Below, one piece after another: positions 1 through 13,329 of a stretch of DNA of 64,000 nucleotides. The position numbers and the translations under genes are program-made. This DNA comes from Anaeramoeba flamelloides (Eukaryota; Metamonada; Anaeramoebidae): contig JANTQA010000044.1 in assembly GCA_027625915.1 (NCBI GenBank), positions 186,001 through 250,000 on the forward strand. The letters run 5' to 3'. Below the pieces are notes generated by a model that was not told the DNA's origin, did not search any database, and saw only the letters and a program-made list of their open reading frames with translations. Every line of letters begins with the position of its first letter. The stretch's first letter is position 1.

Positions 1-73
1 CAAACCACCTTCAAGAAAATTGAGACAATGTACCTTTTTTTGAATGAATATTTCTGGAAAATATATATATATA

Positions 74-271
74 TAGTCAGTTTCAAATTTAAGGTAGAAA
101 CTTCAATGAAATTTAAGGCACAATAAAAATCTTAAATTATGGCACAAAATTCAGATTCGAGTAAAATAATTTGTAAAAAAAAAAATTCAAAATTTTGTGT
201 CTTAATTGGAGATTTTTTTGTGCCTTACATTTTGTTTAAAGTTTTAATCTTAAATTTGAAACTAACTGTAT
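74..271. mobile_element. MITE-like palindromic element, copy 1 (older)
   Basis: The ends read TAGTCAGTTTC and GAAACTAACTGTA, followed inward by imperfectly mirrored sequence built on 'AAATTTAAGGCACA' and 'TGTGCCTTA'. Three relatives lie at 27311-27509, 40791-41862 and 48834-49034. The arms here have diverged, so this copy is old. No coding capacity. The TA dinucleotides at both borders suggest a TA target-site duplication, as in Tc1/mariner-derived MITEs. Its centre is important because it gives the uninterrupted version of the copy at 40791-41862. Confidence 0.75.
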
Positions 272-1763
272 TCGAAACTTCAAATTAACTTTAGAAAATT
301 GAATCTTTTTGATTTCTCATAAAATTGATACATAAAACTATTAAAAAATGTTATAGTAAACAATTTTTATTTACCAAATAAATGGAGAGATTTAACAAGA
401 GAGATTTCAATTTTATTTTGTTAAAATTTTTTACATTTTTTTTTTGTAAATTTGGAATTTGTAGAGGTTTTTCTTTTATGAATATTAAATCTAATCCCAA
501 GTTTATTATTTTTCTAATTTTTAAACAATCTTATAATAGTTGACACTTAAAAAAATCATCTTTTTAATTTTTTATAGGATCAATTTTAGGTGAAACAAGG
601 CTAGTTTTATAAAAAAGAAACTAAAATAATAAATATAGATTTTTTCCTATAAAAATTAACGCATAAATTTTAATATTAGAAAATTAGGAAATGTTTTTTT
701 TTAATGTTCTAAATATTATTTCATAAGAACCAGCATTATATAATTTATCGTTTCTATTTTTAGATGAATGATACATTAAACGATAATATATACCAATAAT
801 AAACAACAAGCAAATATAATATTGGTTTCTTAAAGTTCATAAAAAAAAAAAAAAAAATTATTTTTAAATTCTGAAACAAACTAAAAATATTAAGACATCC
901 GTTTTGTAAAGGTGTATTAAATAATTTGTAAAAAATAATAATAATAAAAAAATACTTTTTAATTACCTTTTAAAAATTTATACGAGAACTAGAATTAAAT
1001 AAAGAAATGGTCTATTTAAAATGATAATTTTAAATTATAGTCAAAAAAATATTATTACTATTACTTTTATTAATATTTTTTATAATTAAATGATTGTTTT
1101 ACTCTCTTCTATTCCTTTACAAAAAAAATGTTTTGTGGTTCTCATTTAAAGTTTTTACAATTTAATTTGACGGGTAGTAAACCATTTCCCAGTCAAAGTA
1201 CCACATGTTTAATAGATTTAATTACCTTTTTTTTAAAGGTTTTAAATGGATATTAAAAACAATTTATTTCGGAAATTCCAAAATTGAAATCATTTTCTCT
1301 CATTTTTCTTTTTGCTTTTTTTTTGATAATTTTTTTTTAAAAACTTTATACATTTGCAAAATATTTTTTATATTGCAAGATCAATAATCACTTGGTAAAA
1401 ACCTGTTATTTTAATGTTATTGAAACCGTGGAAGTGAGTGTACATAAATGATATAGATTTCTTTGGGAATTTTATTTGATCTTTAATTAAATGATCAAAA
1501 TGGACCCTTTTCTTTTCTCAATATCCACTAGGAATTTTAGTTTTTTTTATTTCTTAAGAAAATAATATTGATTGTTTAGTTTTATTCCGAAATATATCAA
1601 CTAACCTTTGATGTTTATTATTCTACTTATTTTTTATTTAATCCTCAAAGGTTCCTTTATAAAAAATATTTAATATTTGAAAAAAATGCTGAGCACCTTT
1701 GACTGAAACAAAGTTGACTTACTTTAAAAAGGTGTTTATTCTCAACGTTTGTAGTTTTTTCAG

Positions 1764-1844
1764 GGCTATAATTTCGCTCTGTGTCAAATGACTGAGGCTG
1801 GATGGCCATTAAGTTCATTTATTATTTTGAAGAAAATTGATTGA
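1764..1844 (+). other. Possible orphan terminal exon
   Basis: After a pyrimidine-rich tract ending in TTTTTTCAG there are 26 codons then TGA, with balanced composition unlike the flanks. The peptide begins GYNFALCQMTEAGW and contains WPLSSFIILK. It could be the last exon of a plus-strand gene whose earlier exons lie left of the window or are not recognisable, or a decayed gene fragment. No family was recognised and no upstream exon was found between 1 and 1763. Confidence 0.2.
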
Positions 1845-2366
1845 AAAATAAAAAGAGAAAATACCTTTAGATTACAAACACCATCCATTTTCAAATTTGT
1901 TTAAAAATAAGTTCGAATAAATGAAAGTATATAAATTCACTCTAACAAAAACTGTTATTTTCAAGCTGATCATGAAAAAACAAAAAAAACCTGCTTGTAA
2001 ATTTGAAGAACTAATAACTATCTACATTTTATTTAAATTTCGATTTATTTCAATAATATTCAAAATTAGCATGACTGAATAAAGGTATGAAAAAAAAATA
2101 AAAATAAAATAAATAATAAAAATATCTAAAGGGGTTAAATAATTTTATTAGAATATTTCTTTCGGTTTTTGTCTTTTTAAAAAAACAATCCCTTTTTTAC
2201 ATTTGTGTAAATTGATAAACATTGTTTTGGTTATTTATTCACCCAAACAATTAAAAATAAAAAATACACAAATTACAGGAAAAAAAATATTTATAAATTA
2301 ATTTTGACATATTCAAAAGAAGAATGATAAATTGTTTATAAATAAAATAATATGATTAAAAATGAA

Positions 2367-5300
2367 TTAATAATCTAATTTATATTTCCAATATAACTTA
2401 TGTACTATTTTTAAAATTGTCAATATTTCTTGCACTGCCCTCAAGAATAACGCTTTGTTTGGATGGTATTTTTTTTTCGGGTTAAATTCAACAAATATTT
2501 CTTTTATGGTCAAGTTTGATAGATTTATTTTTTCAAAAGAATTTGGGCTGATAAAACGTTTGATAATTAATTTACAACGCAGCAAACTTTCTGGCGACCT
2601 TCTTCTAGTTTTTAAATAGGCCAATACATTTTCATAAAATTCAAAATATAATTGCACCTCATCATCAAATTTATTCATTATGAAATTGGCAAAATTATCT
2701 CGAATTTCAATATTGGACATACTTTTTACCAATGAGGGTAATTGCAATGTTGTAAAAAGACTTGGTTGTTTATTGCTTTTTGACAATTGTGATTTTTTAT
2801 GATGTTTATTTAAAATGGTATCAAATTGGTTTGTTTTTTTAATTTTAATTGCCAACTGTGGGCTTTTGTCATTCAATTTTGGTATCATTTCAGTATTTGC
2901 TAAATTTTGTTCAAGGAATTTTATATTTTGTTTTTCTAAAAAGATTTTATTCCCATATCGATCCTTCTTCTCGTCCCTTTTTTTACCCACCCCCTTATAA
3001 TCACTATCTTCATTGTTATTCTTCTTAATATCAACATTATTTTGATCAGTACTTTTTTCTTCATTTTCATTAAAATTGACATTAACTTTAACATTCCCAT
3101 TTTCATTTTCATTATCATTTTCATATTCATTATTATTTTCACTGTCATTATGTTTGGATTTAATAATATCATTATCATTTTCTAATGTTATTTCAATTTC
3201 TTCTGAAAATTCATCTATTGAGTTATTATTATTATTATTTTCCTTTTCCGAATTCAAACTAATTTCGTCTGAAGAAGAATTTTCCGAATAATCTTCAAAT
3301 TGGGAAAAATTTTTTAACAATTTAAACCCTCTTTTAGTCGTCATTATTTGTGGGTTAATCTTTGGGGGCGCAGTGTTTTTTTGATAATAAGTAACATATT
3401 TTTTAGTAAAATAAATTTCTGCTAAATGTAATTTTTTATTTTTATGTGCATGATCCATTAAATTAGAGCTTGTTTTTTCAACAATTTTTAATAAATTTAT
3501 TGATTCTTTCAATGTATAAATTGGACGGATGGGTATTTTATAATCCCCTTTTAAATTAAAAATTGAAAATTGGAAAATATTATTAATTTCTTGATCATAT
3601 TTTTTATCATTGCCACCTTCCCCATCCCCATCCTCATCCTCCACCTCATCCTCATTACTGTTTTTTATATTTTTTTTTGAATTTTTCATTATTAAAGAAA
3701 AAATTTGAATAGAATATTCTTCAAACTCCTTTGGTATTAAATTATTTAAATAAATCAATAGTTGTTTTAATTTTTTTATTAAATGAATTGAATTTGTTTG
3801 AGAAATAAAACAAATAATTATTTTTAATAAGCATTCCAAATATTTTTGTTGAGGGTTTTGCAACAAGGCAAAATAAATTTTGATAAATTGAGGAATATAT
3901 TTGGGGAAAAATATTTTATTTAATAACAAAGTAATTTTTTGCAAAAATTCATTAAATATTTTCAAAAAAATCTCTTGTGTTTGTAATTGATTCAAATTGA
4001 TTTGGTTTAATTTGTTCATTACTTGTTTATAAAAATATTGATAAATTTTTAATAATTTTTGTTTATAAATATTATTTTGAGAATTTTTATAATTTTTTAT
4101 AATTTTCTTTAATTCTTTAATCCAAATTAAATTTTCCATTTTTTTAGTTTCATTTTCATTATTGCTCTTGTAGTTATTACTATTATCACCATCACTACTA
4201 TTACTGCCACTGCCACTATCACTATTACCCATGCTACTCATCATTGCATTTACATTTGTAGAACTTTCATTTAATTTGATTTGGTTCCAAAAATAACAAA
4301 TAATAATTAATGAAGAAATCAGGAACCTGGAACCTTCTTCATAATTAATTAATTTATTGTTTTCAATGTTACTTAATCTCAAAAATAAAAATAAATTTAA
4401 ATCTGATATTTTTGGAAAATTAAATCCTTTAATTAATAAAGGCTGAATACCAAAAAAAAGATTTTTTGAATTAATTAAATATTCATTGCATTTAACATTA
4501 TTTTTTAGATTAAAGTATTTTAAATTCTTGATAATTGTAGTCAATAATTTTATTGAATTTTTATAAATTCTAATCATTGTAGAATTTTGTGTTTGTAAAA
4601 AGGAAATACATATCCAAAACAATTCTGGATAATTTTCCAATTCATTTTTATTTTTATTATTGATAATAAACAGATTAAATGTTTTTAAATAAATTATTAT
4701 TAGATTTTGGTTATTAATATAATGGTTACTATACTTTTTTAAGATTTGCTTTAACAATTCGATCTTTGTTGTTTCATCAATTTCATCTTCATCCGATTCA
4801 GATTCGGATTCAGATTCGGATTCAGATTCGGATTCAGATTCGGATTCAGATTCGGATTCAGATTCGGATTCAGATTCGGATTCAGATTCGAATTTAGTCA
4901 TAATTTTGTTTCTATTTTTATTCTTTTTTTTGTTCTTATCTGTGTTCTTATTCTTGTTAAAATTTTGGATGTTTAATGATTTAGTTAAATAGTTTCGAGA
5001 TTTTAATAATTGTTTTTTGTCAATTAATAAGTTTTTAGAGATTTCTAAAAGTGAAAAACATAATCTATAACAAATTACGTTATTGAAAGGACAAAAGAAA
5101 TTTTGATAAATTGTTAAAGAAAAATATCTAAATGAGGTGTTAACACAAAACAAGGACCATTTTAAAGATTCTTTACCCCAGGTCAATTTGATGTCTGGTA
5201 AAATTTTTTCAAAAATTGGAATCATTTTGTTAAATAATCTAAAGACATTCAATTGGCTTGAATTTTTCCGGTTCCAATTCAAATTAATTCCTATCTGACT

Positions 5301-8300
5301 TAATAAATTCATGATTGAAATTAATTCTTTAAAGTCATTAACAATTAATTGATTATTATCTAAATTGATCAATGAACTTATGGAGATGAAAATATTTTTT
5401 AAACAATTAATTAAAATAATTTTTGTTTCATTTAATTTTGTTTTCAATTGATTTTCATCATCATCGTCGTCGTCGTCATCGTCACCATCATCATTGTATT
5501 TATCATCACCATAAAAGAAATTATTATAATCCCCATTTCTATCTTTATCATTATTGCCATCGCAATTAATTAAAGAAATAATCCCCAGCCAAATAAAACA
5601 TTTATGTACAATTATTGGCAAATAGTTGATCAATGGTTTAATGTTATCAATAATCAAATCAGTCAATAAAGAAATTATTGGGCTTAACAAATTTAAATCA
5701 TTGTTTGGATCATAATGATAAGTTTTGTTTAGTTCATTTATTTCTTTAAGATATAAATTATCATTTTTAATATTATTTTTCAAATGAATATTATTTATCT
5801 GGTTCCAATAATTTAAAGACAATCTATGGATTAAGGGTAAAATGATTTGCTCGGGGAAATTTCCATAAATTGATATTATAATTCGGCCAGCAATTTTTTT
5901 ACCCTTTGAATTTATACCCCATTTTTCGAGTAAAAATTTAACTAAAATTGCCAAATTTTTAGTTATTGAAATATCATCATTTAAATCGATTAATGTACTT
6001 AACATCCCCTTTCGATTTTTCTGCTGATGTTTCTGCTTCTGTGCCTTTTTGGTTTTTCTTCTCTTCTCTTTTTTGGTTTGGCTTAATAAATTGAATTTAT
6101 TTTCTTTTTTCAATTTTTCAGCTAAAATTTTACTTCCCAATCTATCGCCCTTTGCTAAAATCGACCATAAATCAGATAAAGATTCTGGAAAGAAATCGCA
6201 ATCGTGGTTGATTTGTAATGAAGTGATTTTAAATAATTTTTTCAAAAATTTTTTACTAGAAATTGGGCTTAATTTCGTAATTTCTGAATTAACTAAGTAC
6301 AAATTATCATCAGTAAGGGATATGTTTTCAATCCAAGCACACATAATGGTCAGTATCCAATCCTTTTCGTTCTGGGAAATGGATATCCCACTTCGGTTCT
6401 GTTCAGTCAATCTTAAAAAGGCTTCAAAAAAGATTTTTTCTGTAAAAAATATACAATGATTGGCAGCAATTTTATTGATTTTTAAAGCCGTTGATTGTAA
6501 TGTGGAAGGATTATTACTTTCAAATTTTTTTCTATATTTTTTTAATTCATATAAAATTTTTTGTGATTTTTTTTTCTGAATGTCTTCAAAATCTAATCCG
6601 ACCACACTTGGTATTAATTTGCATAGCATATCAAAGCAATTGATTCTAATTATTTGGTGTTTACTGAACAAATTGATTAAGCCTAACAATAGTAATGACC
6701 CCGCCTTTGAGGATATTTTTTCTCTAAAATTAACTTGCAATTTCGTTGGAGGATTATCACGATTATCATTACGTTTGATATCATTATCATTGCGTTTGCT
6801 ATTATTATTATTATTATTATTGCTATTATTATTACCCATTTGGTCGTCATCTGTAAAGCCATTAAAATTAATGATTGAATGACCTTTATTTTTCAGTTTT
6901 TTTAATTTGAAATTTTTTTTATTTTCAATGATCAAATCATTACTGAAACGAAACTGTTCACAAACGGCAATAATAAATAAAATGGAATCCTGGCTATTAC
7001 CTTTATAGCAATAATCAATATACAAATCCAAGAGACCATTGAAATTGAAACTGAGTAGCCATTTCAAAATTTTGATTCCTTTCCTTTCAACTGTTAAAAA
7101 CCATTCTTGGGTGTTTTCGTCAATAACTTTCGAGTTTTTAAATAGTACGCTTAATTTGATAATACTTTCAATTGAATTACAAGCAATTAATTCTAATTGC
7201 TTCTTTTTCCTGTTTATATGTTTGATTAATAGATTTTCATTCTTTAACTTTATTTTATTGATATCATTTTTATTTTTATTTTTTTTAAATTTTGATTGGA
7301 AGCTATTTTTACGGCTTTTATTATCTTGAACTTTTTGAATTTTTTCATTGTTTAAAAAATTTTCAAAATATTTTGTAGATTCCCCAAAGCCAGTAAACCA
7401 TCTTAAAAATACAAACGATTCGTATCTCTGTTTGCGTGACCATTTTAATTTTTTATTTTTTAAATTGTTTAACGAACTGATTAAGTGTGGCTCCACGCTC
7501 CCCTCTAAATGGAAATTTGATGGCAAATATAAATGATTTGCAAATGAGTTGATAATTAAACAATGATCAATGATATGCCTAAAAAAGCTTAATAATTGCA
7601 AAATCCGAGAATCACCTCTCCAAGCTTTTAAATTGGGCTTTTTAAATTGTTCAAACATTCCATTATGATGGAAAAATTTTTGATTTAAATTGAAAAAATC
7701 TAATAAGATTTTGATAAAATTTTGATTTAAATTGTTTCTTAGTTCTTCGTTCTGTATTAAGGTTCTTATTGTCTTTGTTAAATCGGATTGTAAATATAAT
7801 AAATTTTTGTTATTTATTTTTTTTATTTGATTTAATATAATTAAATTACTGTGAAGATTTGAATTAGTATTTTGCTTAGTTATTTTTTGATTAGATTTGA
7901 TTTGTTTAATTAATTTATACCAATTGATTAAATTGTTAATTAAAAAATTAACTGTTTTTGGATTAATAGTATACATTAAATAATTCAAGCAATTTAAATT
8001 ATATTTGGTTGGTTTAATATAAATTGACCATAAATTAAAAAAAATCTTATTAATTTCCTTTGTATCACATCCATGATTATCAACACATTCATCTTCGTTC
8101 CCATTAAATTCCCTTATATCACCATGGTTTAATTTTATTAACCCCAGAAACAAGGTATTTAATGAAATCCAATATTTAAATTCTGTTAATGGTAGATCTT
8201 GTGGTAATTCTCGTTCAAAATTAAATTTCAATAAATTTTTTATTAATATTTTTTTCAAAATTAATTCCGTTGTGCTATTGATATTATTACCAATTTCTCC

Positions 8301-8531
8301 TAAAAATAATAGCCAAAACTGATAAAAGGAGGTTTTGATTATTTCGTCTATTGTAATATTTTTATATTCAGAAGTGATATTTAAATTTTTTTTAATACCA
8401 TTTGAAAAATTTAAAATAATATAATATTGAATATTAAAACATATTTCATTTTCTTTTATTCTTAAGATTCGGTATATTGGTTTATAATTTTGAAAATCAT
8501 TTTCCTTGTTCTTGTTCTTGTTCTGGTTCTT

Positions 8532-8566
<35 letters not shown>

Positions 8567-11500
8567 TGTTAACGTTTTTATTTGTTTCGTCATTGTGATT
8601 ACCCCATTCACCATTCAAGTTTTCATCGTCATCATCATAATTATCGTAATCAAATGTATTATCTGAATTAGTAGCCTTATAAAATTTCAATTTATAATCT
8701 GCTAGTTTTTCCAGTAACAGCCAACATATTGAATGAATTTTAATATAGGGTTGGCACATGAACAACAAACAGTAACTTTCAATTTTTAAAAACATCAATT
8801 TTGTTAATTTTAATTTTTTTAAAGAATAATTAAAGGCTAATTGGGAATCCAAATACTTTTCACATAATTTGAATAAATGATAAATTTGAGAAAGAATTGT
8901 ATAGATACTTGAGGGCTGTATTTTTTCAACATAATCAAATAAATTAAGCAACATTTTGATTATAGTTCCTAACCTTTTCGGGTTATTTAATAAAAACCTT
9001 TGTAATGAATGCGAAACCAAAGTGGCCAGCTCTTCTTTATTTGATAAAATATATTTGAAAAAATTGATATCATTCAATTTATATTCTTGCGATAAATAAG
9101 GCAGTATTTTTGCCATGTCTGATAATAATTTGAAAGAATAAATTTGCTTATTTTTTCTGAATGGTGAATACAAATCTAATAAAACAGAGTCTCTTGATGT
9201 TCTAAATTTAACGCGATAATTAAAATTATTCGATCTAGATGTAAATTTTGAAATGTTGTTTACGCTTTTGTTGGGCTGAGATAATTTTAACCATAATTTT
9301 AATTTTTTTTTCAAGTTTTCTTCACAGATCTTACTTTTCTTTTGCCTTTCCGTTTCTCGATCATACCAGTTCCAGTCAGTGGGGTATTCCCTGTTTTGCA
9401 TTTGCTTTTTCCTATTTTCCCAAAAGTTTCTTAATTCTGGATTTGAGAATCTAAAATACTTTTCGTTAATATAATCCATAAAATAAGTAAATTCTAAGGA
9501 ATTTTGGTTAATGTTTTTTTTAAAATCATTAAATTCTTCACACTTTTTGATAATTTCCCCCATATTGCCGCCAAATAGTTTGTTTAATTTTATTAATTGT
9601 TGATCAAAAGTGACAACTTTATTAAATTTTGGTTTTTGTTGCTGCTGTTGTTGCTGTGATAAATATAACTTGTTTAAGGGCAAATTTAAAATGAAGAAGG
9701 ATCGGAAGGCCAATAGCAAATGGCTCAATTTATTTCTGCGTAATACTAAGTCTGGGAAGATTGTGCTTGTCACATAGCCCATATCCAAATAAAACAGCAA
9801 GACTAAAATTTCCGAATAGTTATCTAGAGATTCATAATAATTAACCCTTGTTGAGGTAAATAAAGTTTTGCCGATGTGCTGCAAATATGGGACAATTGTT
9901 GAGTGTGGCTGCTGCTTCTTCGGGAATAGGGCTGTTTCGTCAATTGAAAAATATTTGTTCGATTGCTTTAAATATTGGTTGTGGGAAATCGTTGCATATG
10001 GTCGATTGATTTCTGGTTGGATTTTGGTGATGCCCAAGAGCAAATATTTTATTGCAACTAAGTAGTCTTTACTTTTATTATCAAAATTGATTTTCTTTAA
10101 TAGTGACTTCTTGACAAATATTTCAAAATTCACCTTCTTAATCTCCTTGGGCACCCTTTGAATGATCAGAGTAAGCGCCCCAATGGCAACACCCTCCGTT
10201 GATTTTGATTTGGTATATTTTTTAATAATGGGGAAAAGGGTAACCAAGTAATTCCTGAGCTTCTCGGATTTGGGTGCTTGTTTGCCTGTAAATGCCAATT
10301 GTGAGAGGATGTTATTGATCACTTGCAATTGCACACATTTCAATTCGTTTTTTTTTGTCCGTTGTATTAAAGCAAACAGGTACTTTAATAATTCGTGAGC
10401 ACTCTGCGGATCATCCTGTGGGATGATTAAATACTTTAATGCAGACCACACCCTTATTAACAATAAAGGAGAGCTGTTCTTTTGGTCGAGTATCGTTTTC
10501 ATTTTATTTTCAATTAAAAGTGGCTTGTGGTGGTATATCTTGCCTAAAATCGTCGCCCAGCTTCCTTCAACCTTTTGGGAAAATTGTGTAAATAATGTAA
10601 ACTCCAAATACTTTGGGTGCCGCATTTTTAAAAAACTTGACCATGCAAATTCTGATAAGAAAATTGTTGTGTCTTCCTGTAGTTGCTCAACGACTTCTTC
10701 TGTTTTGGACCCACTTCCAGAGCCAAGAACTGCTAAGATTACATCAACACACAATAATTGGATTACAAAATCCAAAAATTCGGAATGCTTTGAATTTTCG
10801 TTATACACAATGATTTGTTCAAGAAAGTCATGATAGGTTATACCTTCACGGAGTTGTGATAGACCATTCCTAATTTCACTTTCGCCTTCGTTTTCGCTTT
10901 CGCTTTCACTTTCACTTTCACTTTCGCACTCACCTTTGCTGACATTTTTCCTTTGTGGTTCTTTTTTGTTTTGGCTCTTTAGATTTGATGGCTTTTGTTT
11001 GGTTTTTTCTTTTTCATTTACATTGTCTTTCAAAGATGATCGATCCTTTTGATCACTTCCAAATAAAGATTTCTTGATGTTTTCATACTCGTCGTTGTCT
11101 TTATTCTTGCTCTCTTCGTCACTGCCATCATCATTAGACGACGAAAACAAATTACTATTTAAGATTTTCAAAACACTGCCTGATTCTTCGGGTAAACTGT
11201 GGTTCCGCTTTTCATTTTTCAGTTTGTCTTTGGGTTTGCTAGTGTTTTTGTTTTTCATTTTCTTCAGATGGGACGAATTTTTCCTGTCAACTCTTTTTTT
11301 TGCAAAGTCATTTGGTATCATGCTTGTTGCGCGCTTGAATTTCAGGTTATTGAATCTTTTGAAAATTTCCTTTTCATTTAAATCAGGGATACAAGAGTCA
11401 GGAAGGATCTGCAATAACAAAAAGATCGCTTCGTCTGGGGAATAGCAACCAAGCGAGGTAAAACGGTTGATAAACGAACAATACCTTGGGTGATTACGAG

Positions 11501-11711
11501 GGAAGTTTTGCCAAATCCGAAAAGACAGCCTTTCAGAGACTTGCTGCTGTCTCGACTTTTTCAAGACAATTTCTGTTTTTTGAGAATCTTGCTTGCTCAG
11601 GCTTGTGATGCTACTACTTAGCAGAATGGAATTTGTTGATTGTGAAAAGTAACTCAAAAACCTTTTTAATAAAGAATGAAGAACACCAATAGAAGTTAAT
11701 TCATTGTCCAT
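2367..11711 (-). CDS. Furry/Mor2/Tao3-family giant scaffold with C-terminal RGS domain
   Basis: Intronless, 3114 codons from the ATG at 11711; the frame opens ten codons earlier but only with TTG. Furry proteins (Tao3, Mor2) are HEAT-like scaffolds that work with NDR/LATS-type kinases in polarised growth and cell shape. Family signs: an N-terminal morphogenesis-type helical region at about residues 290-780 (YLEFTLFTQFSQK, LIRVWSALKYL, LVLRRNKLSHLLLAFRSFF), and central blocks with Furry spacing: WIENISL near 1790, SLSDLWSILAKG, then GRIIISIYGNFPEQIILPL near 1945-1970, then LPIIVHKCFIWLG. Low-complexity inserts: Ser-Glu near 275, poly-Gln near 690, Asn-Gln near 1050, poly-Asp near 2080, Ser-Glu 2274-2305. 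Residues ~3000-3114 read as an RGS domain (FANFIMNKF, YFEFYENVLAYL, IIKRFISPNSFEKINLS) ending just before the stop. I know of no Furry protein with an RGS domain. Furry call firm; RGS call strong by motif order. Confidence 0.85.
4795..4890. repeat. 12-bp tandem repeat encoding Ser-Glu run
   Basis: Eight near-perfect copies of GATTCAGATTCG (plus strand) lie inside the Furry-like ORF. On the minus strand they encode alternating Ser-Glu at about residues 2274-2305. Serine codons alternate TCT and TCC with the DNA period, so this is a DNA-level expansion rather than selection on residues alone. A second, less regular Ser-Glu tract sits near 10880-10925. Confidence 0.9.
8510..8572. repeat. Asn-Gln coding microsatellite in the Furry-like gene
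   Basis: Repeats of TTCTGG/TTCTTG on the plus strand encode an Asn-Gln and Asn-Lys run at about residues 1047-1067 of the Furry-like protein. The same hexamer-based Asn-Gln coding appears in the CH-domain gene near 30395-30420. This is a hinge-like insert between helical blocks with no inferred function. Confidence 0.8.
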
Positions 11712-12539
11712 CTCCTTTTTATTAAATAGTTTTAATGACAAAAAAATAAAAAATAATTAACTTTAGACATTTTTTTATACTAGGTAAATTCATTCGTAAA
11801 GTGTTTGGTATACAAGCAGGAATTTTTTTTTTTAATTTTTTGTAAATTTTGGAACAATAAATTTTGAGTTTTTTGTGATGTTAATTGACATGAGATCTTT
11901 GTCTTCTTTTGAAAGAAAATATTCAAGTGAGAATAACTTTTGTTTTTTTCCTCAAAAGTCACTTCAAAAAATTACAAAACTTTTACAAAATTTTGAGCCT
12001 TTTCAAAGCTATCAAGTATTATCCACCTAATCTATCAATTCAAATACTTTAAAAAGGGTGGACCGTTTGATAAAGTCATGTATTTTTTTAGGAAAGTTGT
12101 AATTTTCAAGAAAAAAAAATGTTTTTGTTTCTGTTTTGAAAGTGGTAAAATGAAATAAGTATTTTTATTATGAATTGATGTTAAAATTGTTTCAAAGAAC
12201 ATTTCTTAGTGTATATAATATCGAAGGTTAGACTAACTATTTTCTTTTAATATTCAGATATTAAAGGGAGAACAATTAAACTGTCATCTTCATTTTTTCT
12301 TTGTTTGTATTCTTTCATAAAGTTAACATTCTTACTTCAGGGATCAGCATTAACCACTGATAAGTCTAAAATTAAATTATGTTCCAATTGAAGGTAAACA
12401 AATAGAGTGGTTTATATTTCAAATATCTAGAAATAATTCGAGGAGTAAATTGTGCTAAAAATTGATTCCAACAAAAAAATTGTTAAATTCAAGGATGTTG
12501 TTTCTGAATATAAATAGTATTCTTTTCTCAATGGTAAAA

Positions 12540-13165
12540 AGTTTTTCAAAATCTTATTCAAAATAGTATTATTTGTTTATCCATCAAAATAAAAATAATA
12601 TGTGTATTTGTAAAAAAATCAAGAATTTCATAAAAAATTAATTAAGAGACAAATTTAAATCCTTGAATCATCAAAATTCAGACTCCAAAGATGCAAAAAA
12701 ACTTTATTAAATTCGTCCCAAAAATAAGATTAAAAGCAATATTCAATATATTTTTAAAAAAATCAAATAATTAAATAATAGATTATTTTGACAATTTATT
12801 TAGGAAATATTGGAAATATTTTAATGTTACAAATAGTCTTATGAGAAAATAAATAAAAATAACAAATCTTTCAATTTTATTACTGATAATATTTATTGTT
12901 TTAATATTTTAAATTTAAAATTAATTGAAAAAATATTTACTTTTAGATCTTTTAAATAATATTTATATATACTGAAATACTATTATATTGAGTTTCATTC
13001 ATTGGGTTTGGAAAAGAAAATATTAAAAAAAAATTCCACAATTCCATTTTGTATTTGTGATTATTAGTAAATAATCTAATAATCTATTTTTTCAATAATA
13101 ATTAGGGGAGATTGTGAAGACAATTTGAACTCTAGAGCACAAATATAATTTACTTTTAATTGTAA
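12540..13165 (+). repeat. Dispersed repeat family R4, copy 1
   Basis: Shares a long, diverged colinear stretch with 24740-25390: a 'TATTTGTTTAT..ATCA' start, 'GAAATATTGGAAATAT' in the middle, and 'TGTGATTATTAGTAAA' followed by a 'TTTACTTTTAATTG' end. A reverse-oriented relative lies at 59460-59860 and a 3' piece at 61890-62050. No coding capacity seen. Class unknown. Confidence 0.6.
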
Positions 13166-13329
13166 TATACTTGTTTTTTTTTTTTTTTTTCACGTTTGAA
13201 AGTAAAGTTAATACATTAAGAAGTGAAAATTTATGGATTTGATGAAATCATAAAATTTCTAATAATAGTATATTCTGTTAACTTTAAAACATGAGACGCC
13301 AGGAAATATTACTTTAAAATAATTACAAG

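Larger units (their letters stand above)
1..2366. other. Left-end non-coding region
   Basis: Very AT-rich sequence without a supportable gene. It holds a palindromic element (74-271), long A and T tracts, and one GC-richer exon-like patch (1764-1844), both listed separately. Nothing else with coding character, such as a sustained frame or splice-bounded block, is visible on either strand. It is also the 3' flank of the minus-strand Furry-like gene that ends at 2367. Confidence 0.6.

Noticed and set aside
11712-11741. Upstream extension of the Furry-like ORF to a TTG at 11741
   Set aside because: Nuclear genes of this kind start at ATG; the first in-frame ATG is at 11711.
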